A stretch of 13,215 nucleotides of DNA from an uncultured Novosphingobium sp. (GTDB lineage Bacteria > Pseudomonadota > Alphaproteobacteria > Sphingomonadales > Sphingomonadaceae): assembly GCA_938005655.1 (NCBI GenBank), contig CALLNA010000277.1, positions 1 to 13,215 of the forward strand, read 5' to 3'. This document shows positions 1 to 6,593 of this stretch, one piece after another. The notes beneath the pieces were generated by a model. The model did no database searches. It worked only from the letters and a program-made list of their open reading frames with translations, and was not told where the DNA came from. The position numbers and the translations under genes are program-made. The number at the start of each line of letters is the position of its first letter. The first letter of the stretch is position 1.

Positions 1-189
1 AGCGCGTTTCCGGCTCCCTCGGCCGCACTTCCGTCCCCGCCAGCGCCGCGCGGAGGTGCGAGGGAAGAACCCGCGCCGCTCGATTGCACCGCCCCCCGTT
101 TTCGCGTAGGGACAGCCCCACCGCCCCGGGCCAGCAGCCGCGCAAGCGACCTGTCAGCACCGGGGCTTGCCGTTTTCGAGGAACCCACG
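1..189. other. Upstream region of purC, no gene recognised
   Basis: No reading frame here has a recognisable product. The open frames that begin in this stretch run on through purC in the wrong frame and look like GC-driven shadows. A weak promoter candidate is TTGCAC at 84-89, followed after 17 nt by TAGGGA at 107-112; only the -35 is a fair match. GAGGA at about 178-182 is the ribosome binding site of purC. Confidence 0.4.
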
Positions 190-972
190 ATGTCGCGTCG
201 CCGCCAGATCTACGAAGGCAAGGCCAAGATCCTTTACGAGGGGCCGGAGCCCGGCACCATCATCCAGTACTTCAAGGACGACGCCACCGCCTTCAACGCC
301 CAGAAGAAGGGCACGATCCAGGGCAAGGGCGTCATCAACAACCGGATCAGCGAGTACGTCTTCACCCGGTTGAACCACATCGGCATCCCGACGCACTTCA
401 TCCGCCGCCTCAACATGCGCGAGCAGCTCGTCCGCCAGGTCGAGATCGTGCCGATCGAGGTCGTGGTCCGCAACGTCGCGGCCGGATCGCTCTCCAAGCG
501 CCTCGGCATCGAGGAGGGCGAGCCGCTGCCCCACACCCTGATCGAATACTACTACAAGGACGACGCGCTGGGCGATCCGATGATCGCCGAGGAGCACATC
601 GCCTGCTTCGGCTGGGCCAACAACGACGAGATGCAGGACATCTCGGCCATGGCGATCCGGGTCAACGACTTCCTTTGCGGCATGTTCGCGGCGATCAACA
701 TCCGTCTGGTCGACTTCAAGCTGGAGTTCGGCCGCATCTGGGAAGGCGACTACAGCCGGGTGATCCTGGCCGACGAGATCAGCCCCGACGGCTGCCGCCT
801 GTGGGACATGACCACCGGCGAGAAGCTCGACAAGGACCGCTTCCGCCGCGACCTCGGCGGCGAGGAGGAAGCCTACCAGGAAGTCGCCCGCCGCCTCGGC
901 CTGCTGGAGAACGACGGCCCGGCGAGCGAGGTCGCGGACCTCAGCCACCACCGCAAGCTGCGGGGGAAGTAA
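190..972 (+). CDS. purC: SAICAR synthase (phosphoribosylaminoimidazole-succinocarboxamide synthase)
   Basis: PurC joins aspartate to CAIR using ATP, giving SAICAR, in cytosolic de novo purine synthesis. The 260-residue product has the usual bacterial length. It begins SRRRQIYEGKAKILYEG, the ATP-binding N-terminal signature of the family. It also carries the family stretches VPIEVVVRNVAAGS (near residues 89-102), RLVDFKLEFGR (near 170-180) and ILADEISPDGCRLWD (near 190-205). The ATG at 190 is chosen because the homology starts there and GAGGA lies about 7 nt upstream; an in-frame alternative is not needed. A 15-bp hairpin follows the TAA stop within 6 nt, so purC is probably transcribed apart from the peptidase gene downstream. 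purS and purQ of the same pathway lie about 9.3 kb away on the same strand. The identification is secure. Confidence 0.97.
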   Translation: MSRRRQIYEGKAKILYEGPEPGTIIQYFKDDATAFNAQKKGTIQGKGVINNRISEYVFTRLNHIGIPTHFIRRLNMREQLVRQVEIVPIEVVVRNVAAGSLSKRLGIEEGEPLPHTLIEYYYKDDALGDPMIAEEHIACFGWANNDEMQDISAMAIRVNDFLCGMFAAINIRLVDFKLEFGRIWEGDYSRVILADEISPDGCRLWDMTTGEKLDKDRFRRDLGGEEEAYQEVARRLGLLENDGPASEVADLSHHRKLRGK

Positions 973-978
973 CGATAT

Positions 979-1016
979 AGCTCCTCCCCGTTCGCGCAGC
1001 GGAATGGGGAGGAGCT
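979..1016. repeat. 15-bp hairpin after purC, possible terminator
   Basis: AGCTCCTCCCC at 979-989 is the exact reverse complement of GGGGAGGAGCT at 1006-1016. The stem extends inward by G990-T1005 (a wobble) and TTC/GAA (991-993 with 1002-1004), leaving an 8-nt loop at 994-1001. It starts six bases after the purC stop. No T-run follows on either strand, so it is not a textbook intrinsic terminator. It may be an intergenic repeat that also protects or ends the purC transcript. Confidence 0.6.
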
Positions 1017-1064
1017 TGAACGCGTTGTTGCCCATTCAGGATCGCCGCGCCACAACCGCGCGCG

Positions 1065-3929
1065 ATGCGTTCCAGGTTCCTCTACCCGCTCCTCCTCTCC
1101 ACCGCCGCCCTCGCCGCCTGCGCCCCGCAGGCCGAGCGGATCGCCTCGGCCTCCGCTGCCGCGCGGCCCGTCTGGGCCTTCCAGGACAGCGACGTGCCGG
1201 TCGACCCGGCCTTCCGGTTCGGCGTGCTCGACAACGGGATGCGCTACGTCATCCGCCGGAACGCCACGCCCAAGGGCACGGCCCAGGTGCGGATGGAGGT
1301 GAAGGCCGGCTCGCTCGACGAGAGCGACGCGGAGCGCGGCTTCGCCCATTTCGTCGAGCACATGGCCTTCAACGGCTCGACCCACGTGCCCGAGGGCGAG
1401 ATGGTCCGCCTGCTGGAGCGCAAGGGTCTGGCCTTCGGCGCCGACACCAACGCCGCGACCGGGTTCGAGCAGACCATCTACATGCTCGACCTGCCGCGGA
1501 ACGATCCGGCCCTGCTCGACACCGCGCTGATGCTGATGCGCGAGACGGCAAGCGAGCTGAACTTCGATCCCCAGGCGGTCGACCGCGAGCGCGGGGTGAT
1601 CCTGGCCGAGAAGCGCGACCGCAACACCTGGCAGTTCCGCAACCAGGTCGACCAGATCCGCTTCCTCCACCCCCGCGCGCGCTACGGCGAGCGGATGCCG
1701 ATCGGGGTCGAGGCAACGATCGCGGGCGCGACCGCCGATGCGCTGAAAGCGTTCTGGCGGCGCGAATACGTGCCGAAGCAGACCACGCTGATCGTGGTCG
1801 GCGACTTCGACCCGGCGCTGGCCGAGGCGGCGATCCGCTCCCATTTCGCCGACTGGCGGCCCGCGCCCGTCGAGCCGCAGCCCTCGCCCGGCCCGGTCGA
1901 TCCGAAGTCCCGGGGGCGGACCGAGCTCTACATCGACCCCGCGCTGACCGAGCGCATCGTCGCCTCGCGCCATGGCCTCTGGCTCGACGAGCGCGACACC
2001 GTGGCCCAACGCCGCGAGGGCATCCTGCGGCAGATCGGCTATGCCATCGTCAACCGCCGCCTGACCCGCCTTTCGCGCCTGCCCGACCCGCCGTTCCGCG
2101 ACGCCGGCTTCGGCACGGGCGACGTGTTCAAGGCCGGGCGGACCACCAACCTCGTCGTCTATACGGTCGACCGGAAGTGGCGCCGCGGGCTGATCGCCGC
2201 GGCCGAGGAATACCGCCGCGCCCAGGCCTACGGCTTCACCGAGGCCGAGGTGGCGGAGCAGGTCGCCGGCATCCGCACGGCGGCGCGCAACGCGGCGGCC
2301 TCGTCCGGCACCCGCTCGCACGGGGCGCTGGTCAACGCCGTCTTCGCCCTGATCAACGACGACCGCGTGCCTTCGACGCCCGAGAGCGCGCTCGAACGGC
2401 TCGAAGCGTTTATTCCCGAGATCACCCCGGCCCGCGTGCTCGAAGCCCTGAAGCGCGAGGCCGTGCCGCTCGACGATCCGCTGATCCGCTTCGAGGGCCG
2501 CAACCAGCCCGAGGGCGGGGCCCCGGCCCTGCGCGCCGCCTGGAACGAGGCGGCGAAGGCGCGGCTGGAGCGAGGCCAGGCGGTCACGGCGAGCATCTTC
2601 GCCTATACCGATTTCGGTACGCCCGGCACGGTGGCGAGCGACACGCGCGAGCCGCTGCTCGGCATCCGCGAGGTGCGCTTCGCCAACGGGGTGCGGCTCA
2701 ACCTCAAGCGGACCGAGCTGGAGAAGGACCGCGTCCACGTCCAGCTCAGCGTCGACGGCGGCGACATGCTGGCGACCAAGGCCAACCCGCTGGCGACCGA
2801 GATGGTCGCGATGCTGACCGCCGGCGGCCTGGGGAAGCACAGCCAGGACGAGCTGCAATCGCTGCTCGCCGGGCGGACGGTCGGCGCCAATGTCGCCAGC
2901 CGGCCGGAGACCTTCGTCTCGGCGGCGCAGACCACCCCGCTCGACCTGGAGCTTCAGCTCGAGCTGATGGCCGCCTTCCTCACCGATCCCGGCTTCCGGC
3001 CCGAAGGCGAGCTGCGCTACCGGCTGAACATCAACAACTTCTTCGCCCAGCGCCTGGCGACGCCGGCTTCCGCGCTGAGCACCTCGATCGGCGGCATCCT
3101 GTCGGACGACGATCCGCGCTTCACCCTCCAGAAGCCCGACGACTACCGCGCCCTGACCTTCGCCAAGCTCAAGCGCGACATCGCCGACCGGCTGGCCCAC
3201 GGCGCGATCGAGATCGGGATCGTCGGCGACGTGGACGAGGACCAGGCGATCCGGCTCGTCGCCCGCACCTTCGGCGCTCTCCCCGCGCGCGAGCCGGACT
3301 TCGGCGCCTATGCGGAGCAGCGCCAGCGTCCCTTCACCGCCGACCACGCCCTGCGCGTGATCCGCCACACCGGGCCGCAGGACCAGGCGGCGATCCGCGT
3401 CACCTGGCCGACCCGGGACGACAGCGATCCGCAGGAGAAACAGGTGTTCAACCTGCTGGAGCGGATCGTCCGGATCGAGCTGACCGACACCCTGCGCGAG
3501 AAGCTGGGCAAGGCCTATTCGCCCGGCTCGTCGAGCGATCCGAGTCCGGTCTGGCGCGGCTACGGCACCTTCGCCGTGACCGCCTCGGTCGACGTGCGCG
3601 ACGTGGCGGCGGTGCGCGAGGCGATCCTCCAGACCATCGCCGCCTTGCGCGACCGGCCGGTCGATCCCGACCTGCTGCAACGCGCCCGCGAGCCGCTGCT
3701 GGAGAGCTTCGACAACCAGCTCAAGACCAATTTCGGCTGGATGACCCTGGTCGACCGCGCCCAGACCGAGGCGGACCGCATCGAGCGCCAGGTCAAGGCC
3801 CACGAGCGGCTCGCCGCGGTCTTGGCGGCGGATATCCAGGCGGCGGCGCGGAAGTACCTGACTGGCGACCGCGCGGTGACGGTCCTGGTCCTGCCCGAGG
3901 GAGTCGAGCCGCCGAAGTCTCCTGACTAG
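1065..3929 (+). CDS. M16 family zinc metallopeptidase (insulinase/PqqL-like), predicted lipoprotein
   Basis: The 954-residue product has the two-lobed build of long M16 peptidases such as E. coli PqqL. Residues 1-19 form a lipoprotein signal with lipobox L16-A-A-C19, so the mature protein should be lipid-anchored and act in the periplasm or at the outer membrane. The catalytic motif HFVEH lies at 95-99 (zinc ligands H95 and H99, catalytic E98). The third ligand is in ERGVILAEKRD; comparison with insulin-degrading enzyme favours E182 over E175. An M16 C-type domain starts near 225 (FWRREYVPKQTTLIVVGDFD). A second, non-catalytic pair begins near 540 (RFANGVRLNLKR) and near 700. The natural substrate cannot be told; members degrade peptides or process small proteins. 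The ATG at 1065 is chosen because it gives the signal peptide, although no strong ribosome binding site precedes it. The stop overlaps the stop of the convergent gene by 4 nt. Confidence 0.93.
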   Translation: MRSRFLYPLLLSTAALAACAPQAERIASASAAARPVWAFQDSDVPVDPAFRFGVLDNGMRYVIRRNATPKGTAQVRMEVKAGSLDESDAERGFAHFVEHMAFNGSTHVPEGEMVRLLERKGLAFGADTNAATGFEQTIYMLDLPRNDPALLDTALMLMRETASELNFDPQAVDRERGVILAEKRDRNTWQFRNQVDQIRFLHPRARYGERMPIGVEATIAGATADALKAFWRREYVPKQTTLIVVGDFDPALAEAAIRSHFADWRPAPVEPQPSPGPVDPKSRGRTELYIDPALTERIVASRHGLWLDERDTVAQRREGILRQIGYAIVNRRLTRLSRLPDPPFRDAGFGTGDVFKAGRTTNLVVYTVDRKWRRGLIAAAEEYRRAQAYGFTEAEVAEQVAGIRTAARNAAASSGTRSHGALVNAVFALINDDRVPSTPESALERLEAFIPEITPARVLEALKREAVPLDDPLIRFEGRNQPEGGAPALRAAWNEAAKARLERGQAVTASIFAYTDFGTPGTVASDTREPLLGIREVRFANGVRLNLKRTELEKDRVHVQLSVDGGDMLATKANPLATEMVAMLTAGGLGKHSQDELQSLLAGRTVGANVASRPETFVSAAQTTPLDLELQLELMAAFLTDPGFRPEGELRYRLNINNFFAQRLATPASALSTSIGGILSDDDPRFTLQKPDDYRALTFAKLKRDIADRLAHGAIEIGIVGDVDEDQAIRLVARTFGALPAREPDFGAYAEQRQRPFTADHALRVIRHTGPQDQAAIRVTWPTRDDSDPQEKQVFNLLERIVRIELTDTLREKLGKAYSPGSSSDPSPVWRGYGTFAVTASVDVRDVAAVREAILQTIAALRDRPVDPDLLQRAREPLLESFDNQLKTNFGWMTLVDRAQTEADRIERQVKAHERLAAVLAADIQAAARKYLTGDRAVTVLVLPEGVEPPKSPD

Positions 3930-4795
3930 GCGGGCAGCCTCAGCGGGATCTTCAGGTAGCTCACCCCGTTGGTCTCGGCCGGGGGGAAGCGGCCGGCGCG
4001 GATGTTGACCTGGACGGAGGGCAGCAGCAGCCGCGGCGCGGCCAGGCCTTGGTCGCGCTCCTGGCGCATCGCGACGAAGGCCTCCTCGCCGATGCCGTCG
4101 CGGACGTGGACGTTGCTCGCCCGCTCCTCGGCCACGGTGGTCTCCCAGGCATAATGGTCGCGGCCCGGGGCCTTGTAGTCGTGGCACATGAACAGCCGCG
4201 TCTCCGGCGGCAGGGCGAGCAGCTTGCGGATCGAGCGGTAGAGCGCGCGGGCGTCCCCGCCGGGAAAGTCGGCGCGGGCCGTGCCGTAGTCGGGCATGAA
4301 CAGCGTATCGCCGACGAAGACCGCGTCGCCGATCCGATAGCTGACGCAGGCCGGCGTATGCCCCGGCGTGTGGATGACCTCGATCTCCAGGTCGCCCAGG
4401 GCGATCCGCTCGCCGTCTTCGAGCAGAATGTCGAAATCGGCCCCGTCGGGCGCGAGGTCGGGCGTGTTGAAGACCTCGCGGAAGATCGCCTGCACCTCGC
4501 GGATATGGGCGCCGATGCCGATCCGGGCCCCGGTGCGCGCCTTGATATGCGGCGCGGCAGACAGGTGATCGGCATGGGCGTGGGTTTCGAGGACATGGGC
4601 GATGCGCCACCCCTCCTCCACCGCGGCGGCCAGCGCGGCGTCGGCCGAGGTCGTCGCCACCGCCCCCGAGGCCGGGTCGAAATCGAGCACCGGGTCGATA
4701 ACGGCGGCGGCGCGGGTGCGCGGATCGGCGACCAGGTAGCTGACGGTGAAGGTCGCCTCGTCGAAGAAGGCGCGGATGATGGGCGCAACCGGCAT
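3926..4795 (-). CDS. MBL-fold hydrolase, persulfide dioxygenase-like (Blh/ETHE1 type)
   Basis: The 289-residue cytosolic protein has the metallo-beta-lactamase motif THAHADHL (H72, H74, D76, H77), HTPGHTP (H146), VGDTLF (D163) and MCHDY (H205). By comparison with ETHE1, H72, H146 and D163 should bind one iron. Relatives oxidise glutathione persulfide to sulfite and are known from BigR-regulated operons as Blh. The stretch DTLFMPDYGTARADFPGGDA is typical of this branch rather than of glyoxalase II. The ATG at 4795 has AAGGGA (minus strand of 4803-4808) 7 nt upstream. The gene is divergent from an ArsR regulator, a rhodanese and a sulfur-anion exporter, which supports a role in sulfide or persulfide detoxification. 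No sulfide:quinone oxidoreductase lies in the window, so the source of the persulfide is not shown. Enzyme class is firm; the exact substrate is inferred. Confidence 0.88.
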   Translation of the reverse strand: MPVAPIIRAFFDEATFTVSYLVADPRTRAAAVIDPVLDFDPASGAVATTSADAALAAAVEEGWRIAHVLETHAHADHLSAAPHIKARTGARIGIGAHIREVQAIFREVFNTPDLAPDGADFDILLEDGERIALGDLEIEVIHTPGHTPACVSYRIGDAVFVGDTLFMPDYGTARADFPGGDARALYRSIRKLLALPPETRLFMCHDYKAPGRDHYAWETTVAEERASNVHVRDGIGEEAFVAMRQERDQGLAAPRLLLPSVQVNIRAGRFPPAETNGVSYLKIPLRLPA

Positions 4796-4832
4796 GGCGT
4801 GATCCCTTTCGGCGGATGGGCGGATTCGATGC

Positions 4833-4860
4833 TTGACAATATGTGAGACTTTTCTAATTT
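4833..4860 (+). promoter_or_regulatory. Candidate promoter of the ArsR-rhodanese-exporter operon
   Basis: A perfect -35 hexamer TTGACA lies at 4833-4838. With a 16-nt spacer, TAATTT at 4855-4860 is a moderate -10. This -10 lies inside the first operator repeat, so a bound repressor would block RNA polymerase. The start of transcription would lie about 20 nt upstream of the ArsR start codon. Confidence 0.55.
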
Positions 4861-4865
4861 AGCAA
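4836..4865 (-). promoter_or_regulatory. Candidate divergent promoter of the MBL gene
   Basis: On the minus strand TTGCTA (4865-4860) is followed after 18 nt by TATTGT (4841-4836), four of six matches to the -10 consensus. This -10 overlaps the -35 of the opposite promoter and its -35 falls inside the operator. One repressor could therefore shut both directions. The call rests on sequence only. Confidence 0.4.
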
Positions 4866-4877
4866 TATCTAATTTAG
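4853..4877. promoter_or_regulatory. Probable ArsR/BigR-type operator
   Basis: TCTAATTTAG occurs twice, at 4853-4862 and 4868-4877. Read as an inverted repeat, the centre is TTAG-N6-CTAA (4859-4872). Extended outward it is TAATTTAG-N6-CTAATTTA, with 7 of 8 positions symmetrical. It is a markedly AT-rich island in GC-rich DNA and lies between the two divergent starts. AT-rich inverted repeats in this position are the usual binding sites of BigR-like autoregulated repressors. The regulator encoded next to it is the obvious ligand. Confidence 0.7.
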
Positions 4878-4886
4878 GAGATGCGA

Positions 4887-5273
4887 ATGAAGGTCGATGC
4901 GAGCGAGCTTGCCGCCTTCGCCGCCAATGCCGGCCAGGTGGCGGACCTGCTGAAGGCCATGGCCAACCAGCGCCGGCTGATGGTGCTGTGCCAGCTCGCT
5001 GAGCACGGCGAGATGCGCGTCGGCGACCTGGCGGCGGCGGTCGGCCTGTCGCAATCGGCGCTGTCCCAGCACCTCGCCCGGCTGCGCGAGGACGGGCTCG
5101 TCGCCTTCCGGCGCGAAAGCCAGGCGCTCTGGTATCGGATCGCCGACGCCCGCTGCGAGACCCTGCTCGCCACGCTCCATCAACTCTATTGCCGGGAAGG
5201 CCAACCGCGATGCCCCTGCGCAAGCTCACCCCCGCCGAAACCCAGGCCCTCGTCGCCCAGGGCGCCGCCCTGA
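4887..5273 (+). CDS. ArsR-family transcriptional regulator, BigR/SqrR/YgaV-like persulfide sensor
   Basis: The 128-residue product contains one winged helix-turn-helix with recognition helix SQSALSQHLARLREDGLV (about 55-72) and wing FRRESQALWYRI. C35 (VLCQLAEH) and C102 (LHQLYC) sit where BigR and SqrR carry the cysteine pair that forms a di- or polysulfide and releases DNA; metal-binding ArsR motifs are absent. It probably represses both its own operon and the divergent dioxygenase gene. The ATG at 4887 is preferred over 4881: AGGAG (4876-4880) is 6 nt upstream of 4887 but abuts 4881. The family normally ends soon after the second cysteine. Here the frame continues about 26 residues in a proline- and arginine-rich tail and overlaps the rhodanese gene by 64 nt. 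The tail is most likely a chance extension through lack of a stop codon. Confidence 0.88.
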   Translation: MKVDASELAAFAANAGQVADLLKAMANQRRLMVLCQLAEHGEMRVGDLAAAVGLSQSALSQHLARLREDGLVAFRRESQALWYRIADARCETLLATLHQLYCREGQPRCPCASSPPPKPRPSSPRAPP

Positions 5274-6526
5274 TCGACATCCGCGAGCCCGACGAGCACG
5301 CGCGCGCCCGCATCCCCGGCGCGCGCAACCTCCCCGTGGACCGCCTCGGGCGGATCGGGGAGGTGCCGGCGGTGATCTATCACTGCCGCTCGGGCGGCCG
5401 CACCGATGCCCATGCCGCCAGGCTCGCCGGAGCGGCCGATTGCGCGGCCTATGTCCTCGACGGCGGACTGGAGGCCTGGCGCGCGGCCGGGCTCCCCGTG
5501 ACCGAGGATCGCAGCCAGCCAATCGAGATCATGCGCCAGGTCCAGATCGCGGCAGGCTTGCTGATCCTGGCCGGCGTCGTCCTCGGCTTCCTCGTCGCCC
5601 CGGCGTTCTTCGCCCTGGCCGGATTGGTCGGCGCAGGCCTCACCTTGGCCGGGATCAGCGGCTGGTGCGGCATGGCCCGGCTGCTGGCGCTGATGCCGTG
5701 GAACCGCCGCACAGGCGCGCCGGCGGGACGTGGCCGTCCCGGCGCTGATCCCCGCCGCGCTCGGCGCCGGTGCGCTGATCGGGCTGGTCCTCGGCTTGGT
5801 CGGAGGCGGCGGGTCGATCCTCGCCGTGCCGCTGCTGGTCTATGCGGTGGGCGTGAAGTCACCCCATGCGGCAATCGGCACGGCCGCCGTGGCGGTGACG
5901 CTCAACGCGGCCGCCGGTCTTGCCGGGCACGCCCGCGCGGGGACGGTAAAATGGCCCTGCGCGGTGGTCTTCGCCCTGGCCGGAGCGTTCGGCGCGGCGC
6001 TGGGCGCGGAAGCGGGCAAGGCGATGGACGGCCAGCGCCTGCTCGCGCTGTTCGGCCTGCTGATGATCGCGGTCGGCGCGACGATGCTGCGCGGGCGCAG
6101 GGGCGAGGAGCGGCCCGACGTACGGCTGCGGCCCGAGACCGCGCGCCGCCTCCTGCCGCGGCTGATCCCGATCGGCCTCGGCGTCGGCCTGCTCGCCGGC
6201 TTCTTCGGCATCGGCGGGGGCTTTCTGATCGTGCCGGGGCTCATGCTGGCGACGGCGATGCCGCTGCGCAACGCCGTCGGCACCTCGCTGGTCACGGTCA
6301 CGGCGCTGGGCCTGACCACGGCGACGTCCTACGCCCTGTCCGGACTGGTCGATTGGCCGCTGGTCGCCATGCTGGCGGCGGGAGGCATCGCCGGGGCTGC
6401 CGCCGGCATCGTCCTCGGCAAGCGCCTCGCCGGGCGCCGCCGCGTCATGGAAGCCGGCTTCGCCGTGCTTGTGATCGTGGTCGGCGCCCATGTGACCTGG
6501 CGCGGCTTCGCTTGAAAAAGGCATAA
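5210..6526 (+). CDS. Rhodanese sulfurtransferase with YgaP-like membrane tail; frame lacks its usual stop
   Basis: Residues 1-100 are a rhodanese domain: LIDIREPDEH near 21-30, active-site C59 in the loop HCRSGGRT, and LDGGLEAW near 83-90. Residues 104-162 match the two-helix YgaP transmembrane domain (DUF2892) and end in SGWCGMARLLALMPWNR. The whole resembles E. coli YgaP, an inner-membrane sulfurtransferase that carries persulfide on its cysteine. The ATG at 5210 has GGGAAGG 9 nt upstream. Family members end near residue 166-172 (about 5710). This frame has no stop there and runs to 6526, beyond the exporter gene, in the wrong frame for it. Residues after about 170 show no family likeness. 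Either the stop was lost, or a single extra base near 5708-5730 broke a fusion or a stop. I regard 5210 to about 5710 as the functional coding part. Confidence 0.8.
   Translation: MPLRKLTPAETQALVAQGAALIDIREPDEHARARIPGARNLPVDRLGRIGEVPAVIYHCRSGGRTDAHAARLAGAADCAAYVLDGGLEAWRAAGLPVTEDRSQPIEIMRQVQIAAGLLILAGVVLGFLVAPAFFALAGLVGAGLTLAGISGWCGMARLLALMPWNRRTGAPAGRGRPGADPRRARRRCADRAGPRLGRRRRVDPRRAAAGLCGGREVTPCGNRHGRRGGDAQRGRRSCRARPRGDGKMALRGGLRPGRSVRRGAGRGSGQGDGRPAPARAVRPADDRGRRDDAARAQGRGAARRTAAARDRAPPPAAADPDRPRRRPARRLLRHRRGLSDRAGAHAGDGDAAAQRRRHLAGHGHGAGPDHGDVLRPVRTGRLAAGRHAGGGRHRRGCRRHRPRQAPRRAPPRHGSRLRRACDRGRRPCDLARLRLKKA
5730..6515 (+). CDS. TauE/SafE family sulfite/organosulfonate exporter
   Basis: The 261-residue product is almost wholly hydrophobic, with about eight membrane segments in two similar halves. 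Each half opens with a glycine-rich motif, GLVGGGGSILAVPLLVY near residues 22-38 and GFFGIGGGFLIVPGLML near 157-173, the hallmark of the TauE/SafE (DUF81) family. A charged loop near 120-140 joins the halves. Members move sulfite, sulfoacetate or related anions across the inner membrane. Next to a persulfide dioxygenase, whose product is sulfite, export of sulfite is the natural inference. The start is GTG at 5730; only weak GGCGGG precedes it, so it may be translated by coupling to the rhodanese. The gene lies entirely within the open rhodanese frame but in another phase. TGA ends it 10 nt before an A-run and terminator that serve the opposite strand. Confidence 0.88.
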   Translation: MAVPALIPAALGAGALIGLVLGLVGGGGSILAVPLLVYAVGVKSPHAAIGTAAVAVTLNAAAGLAGHARAGTVKWPCAVVFALAGAFGAALGAEAGKAMDGQRLLALFGLLMIAVGATMLRGRRGEERPDVRLRPETARRLLPRLIPIGLGVGLLAGFFGIGGGFLIVPGLMLATAMPLRNAVGTSLVTVTALGLTTATSYALSGLVDWPLVAMLAAGGIAGAAAGIVLGKRLAGRRRVMEAGFAVLVIVVGAHVTWRGFA

Positions 6527-6558
6527 AAAAGGGGCGGACAGCTCGCGCTGCCCGCCCC
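6525..6558 (-). terminator. Intrinsic terminator of the TonB-receptor gene
   Basis: GGGGCGG (6531-6537) pairs with CCGCCCC (6552-6558). After one A-C mismatch, CAGC/GCTG adds four pairs around a TCGC loop. On the minus strand this hairpin is followed by six T (6530-6525), the classic intrinsic form. It lies 36 nt past the receptor stop. On the plus strand no T-run follows, although it may still slow transcription leaving the exporter gene. Confidence 0.82.
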
Positions 6559-6593
6559 AGTCAGGGTGTCTCTCGGGAGGAGGAGAGAGAACC

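Noticed and set aside
154..1035. A 293-codon minus-strand frame opposite purC
   Set aside because: It is antisense to a secure purC and has no recognisable domain.
1004..3925. A 973-codon plus-strand frame overlapping the M16 peptidase
   Set aside because: The peptidase frame has a lipoprotein signal, HxxEH and four domains; this frame is a low-complexity shadow in another phase.
873..4610. A 1245-codon open frame on the minus strand opposite the M16 peptidase
   Set aside because: It is arginine-, glycine- and alanine-rich with no recognisable domain, crosses several real genes, and is what very GC-rich DNA gives opposite a coding gene.
4881..4883. Earlier ATG for the ArsR regulator
   Set aside because: The AGGAG ribosome binding site directly abuts it; ATG at 4887 has the right 6-nt spacing.
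5710..5730. Programmed frameshift signal joining the rhodanese to the exporter
   Set aside because: No slippery heptamer or convincing downstream structure was seen, and the exporter has a plausible GTG start of its own.
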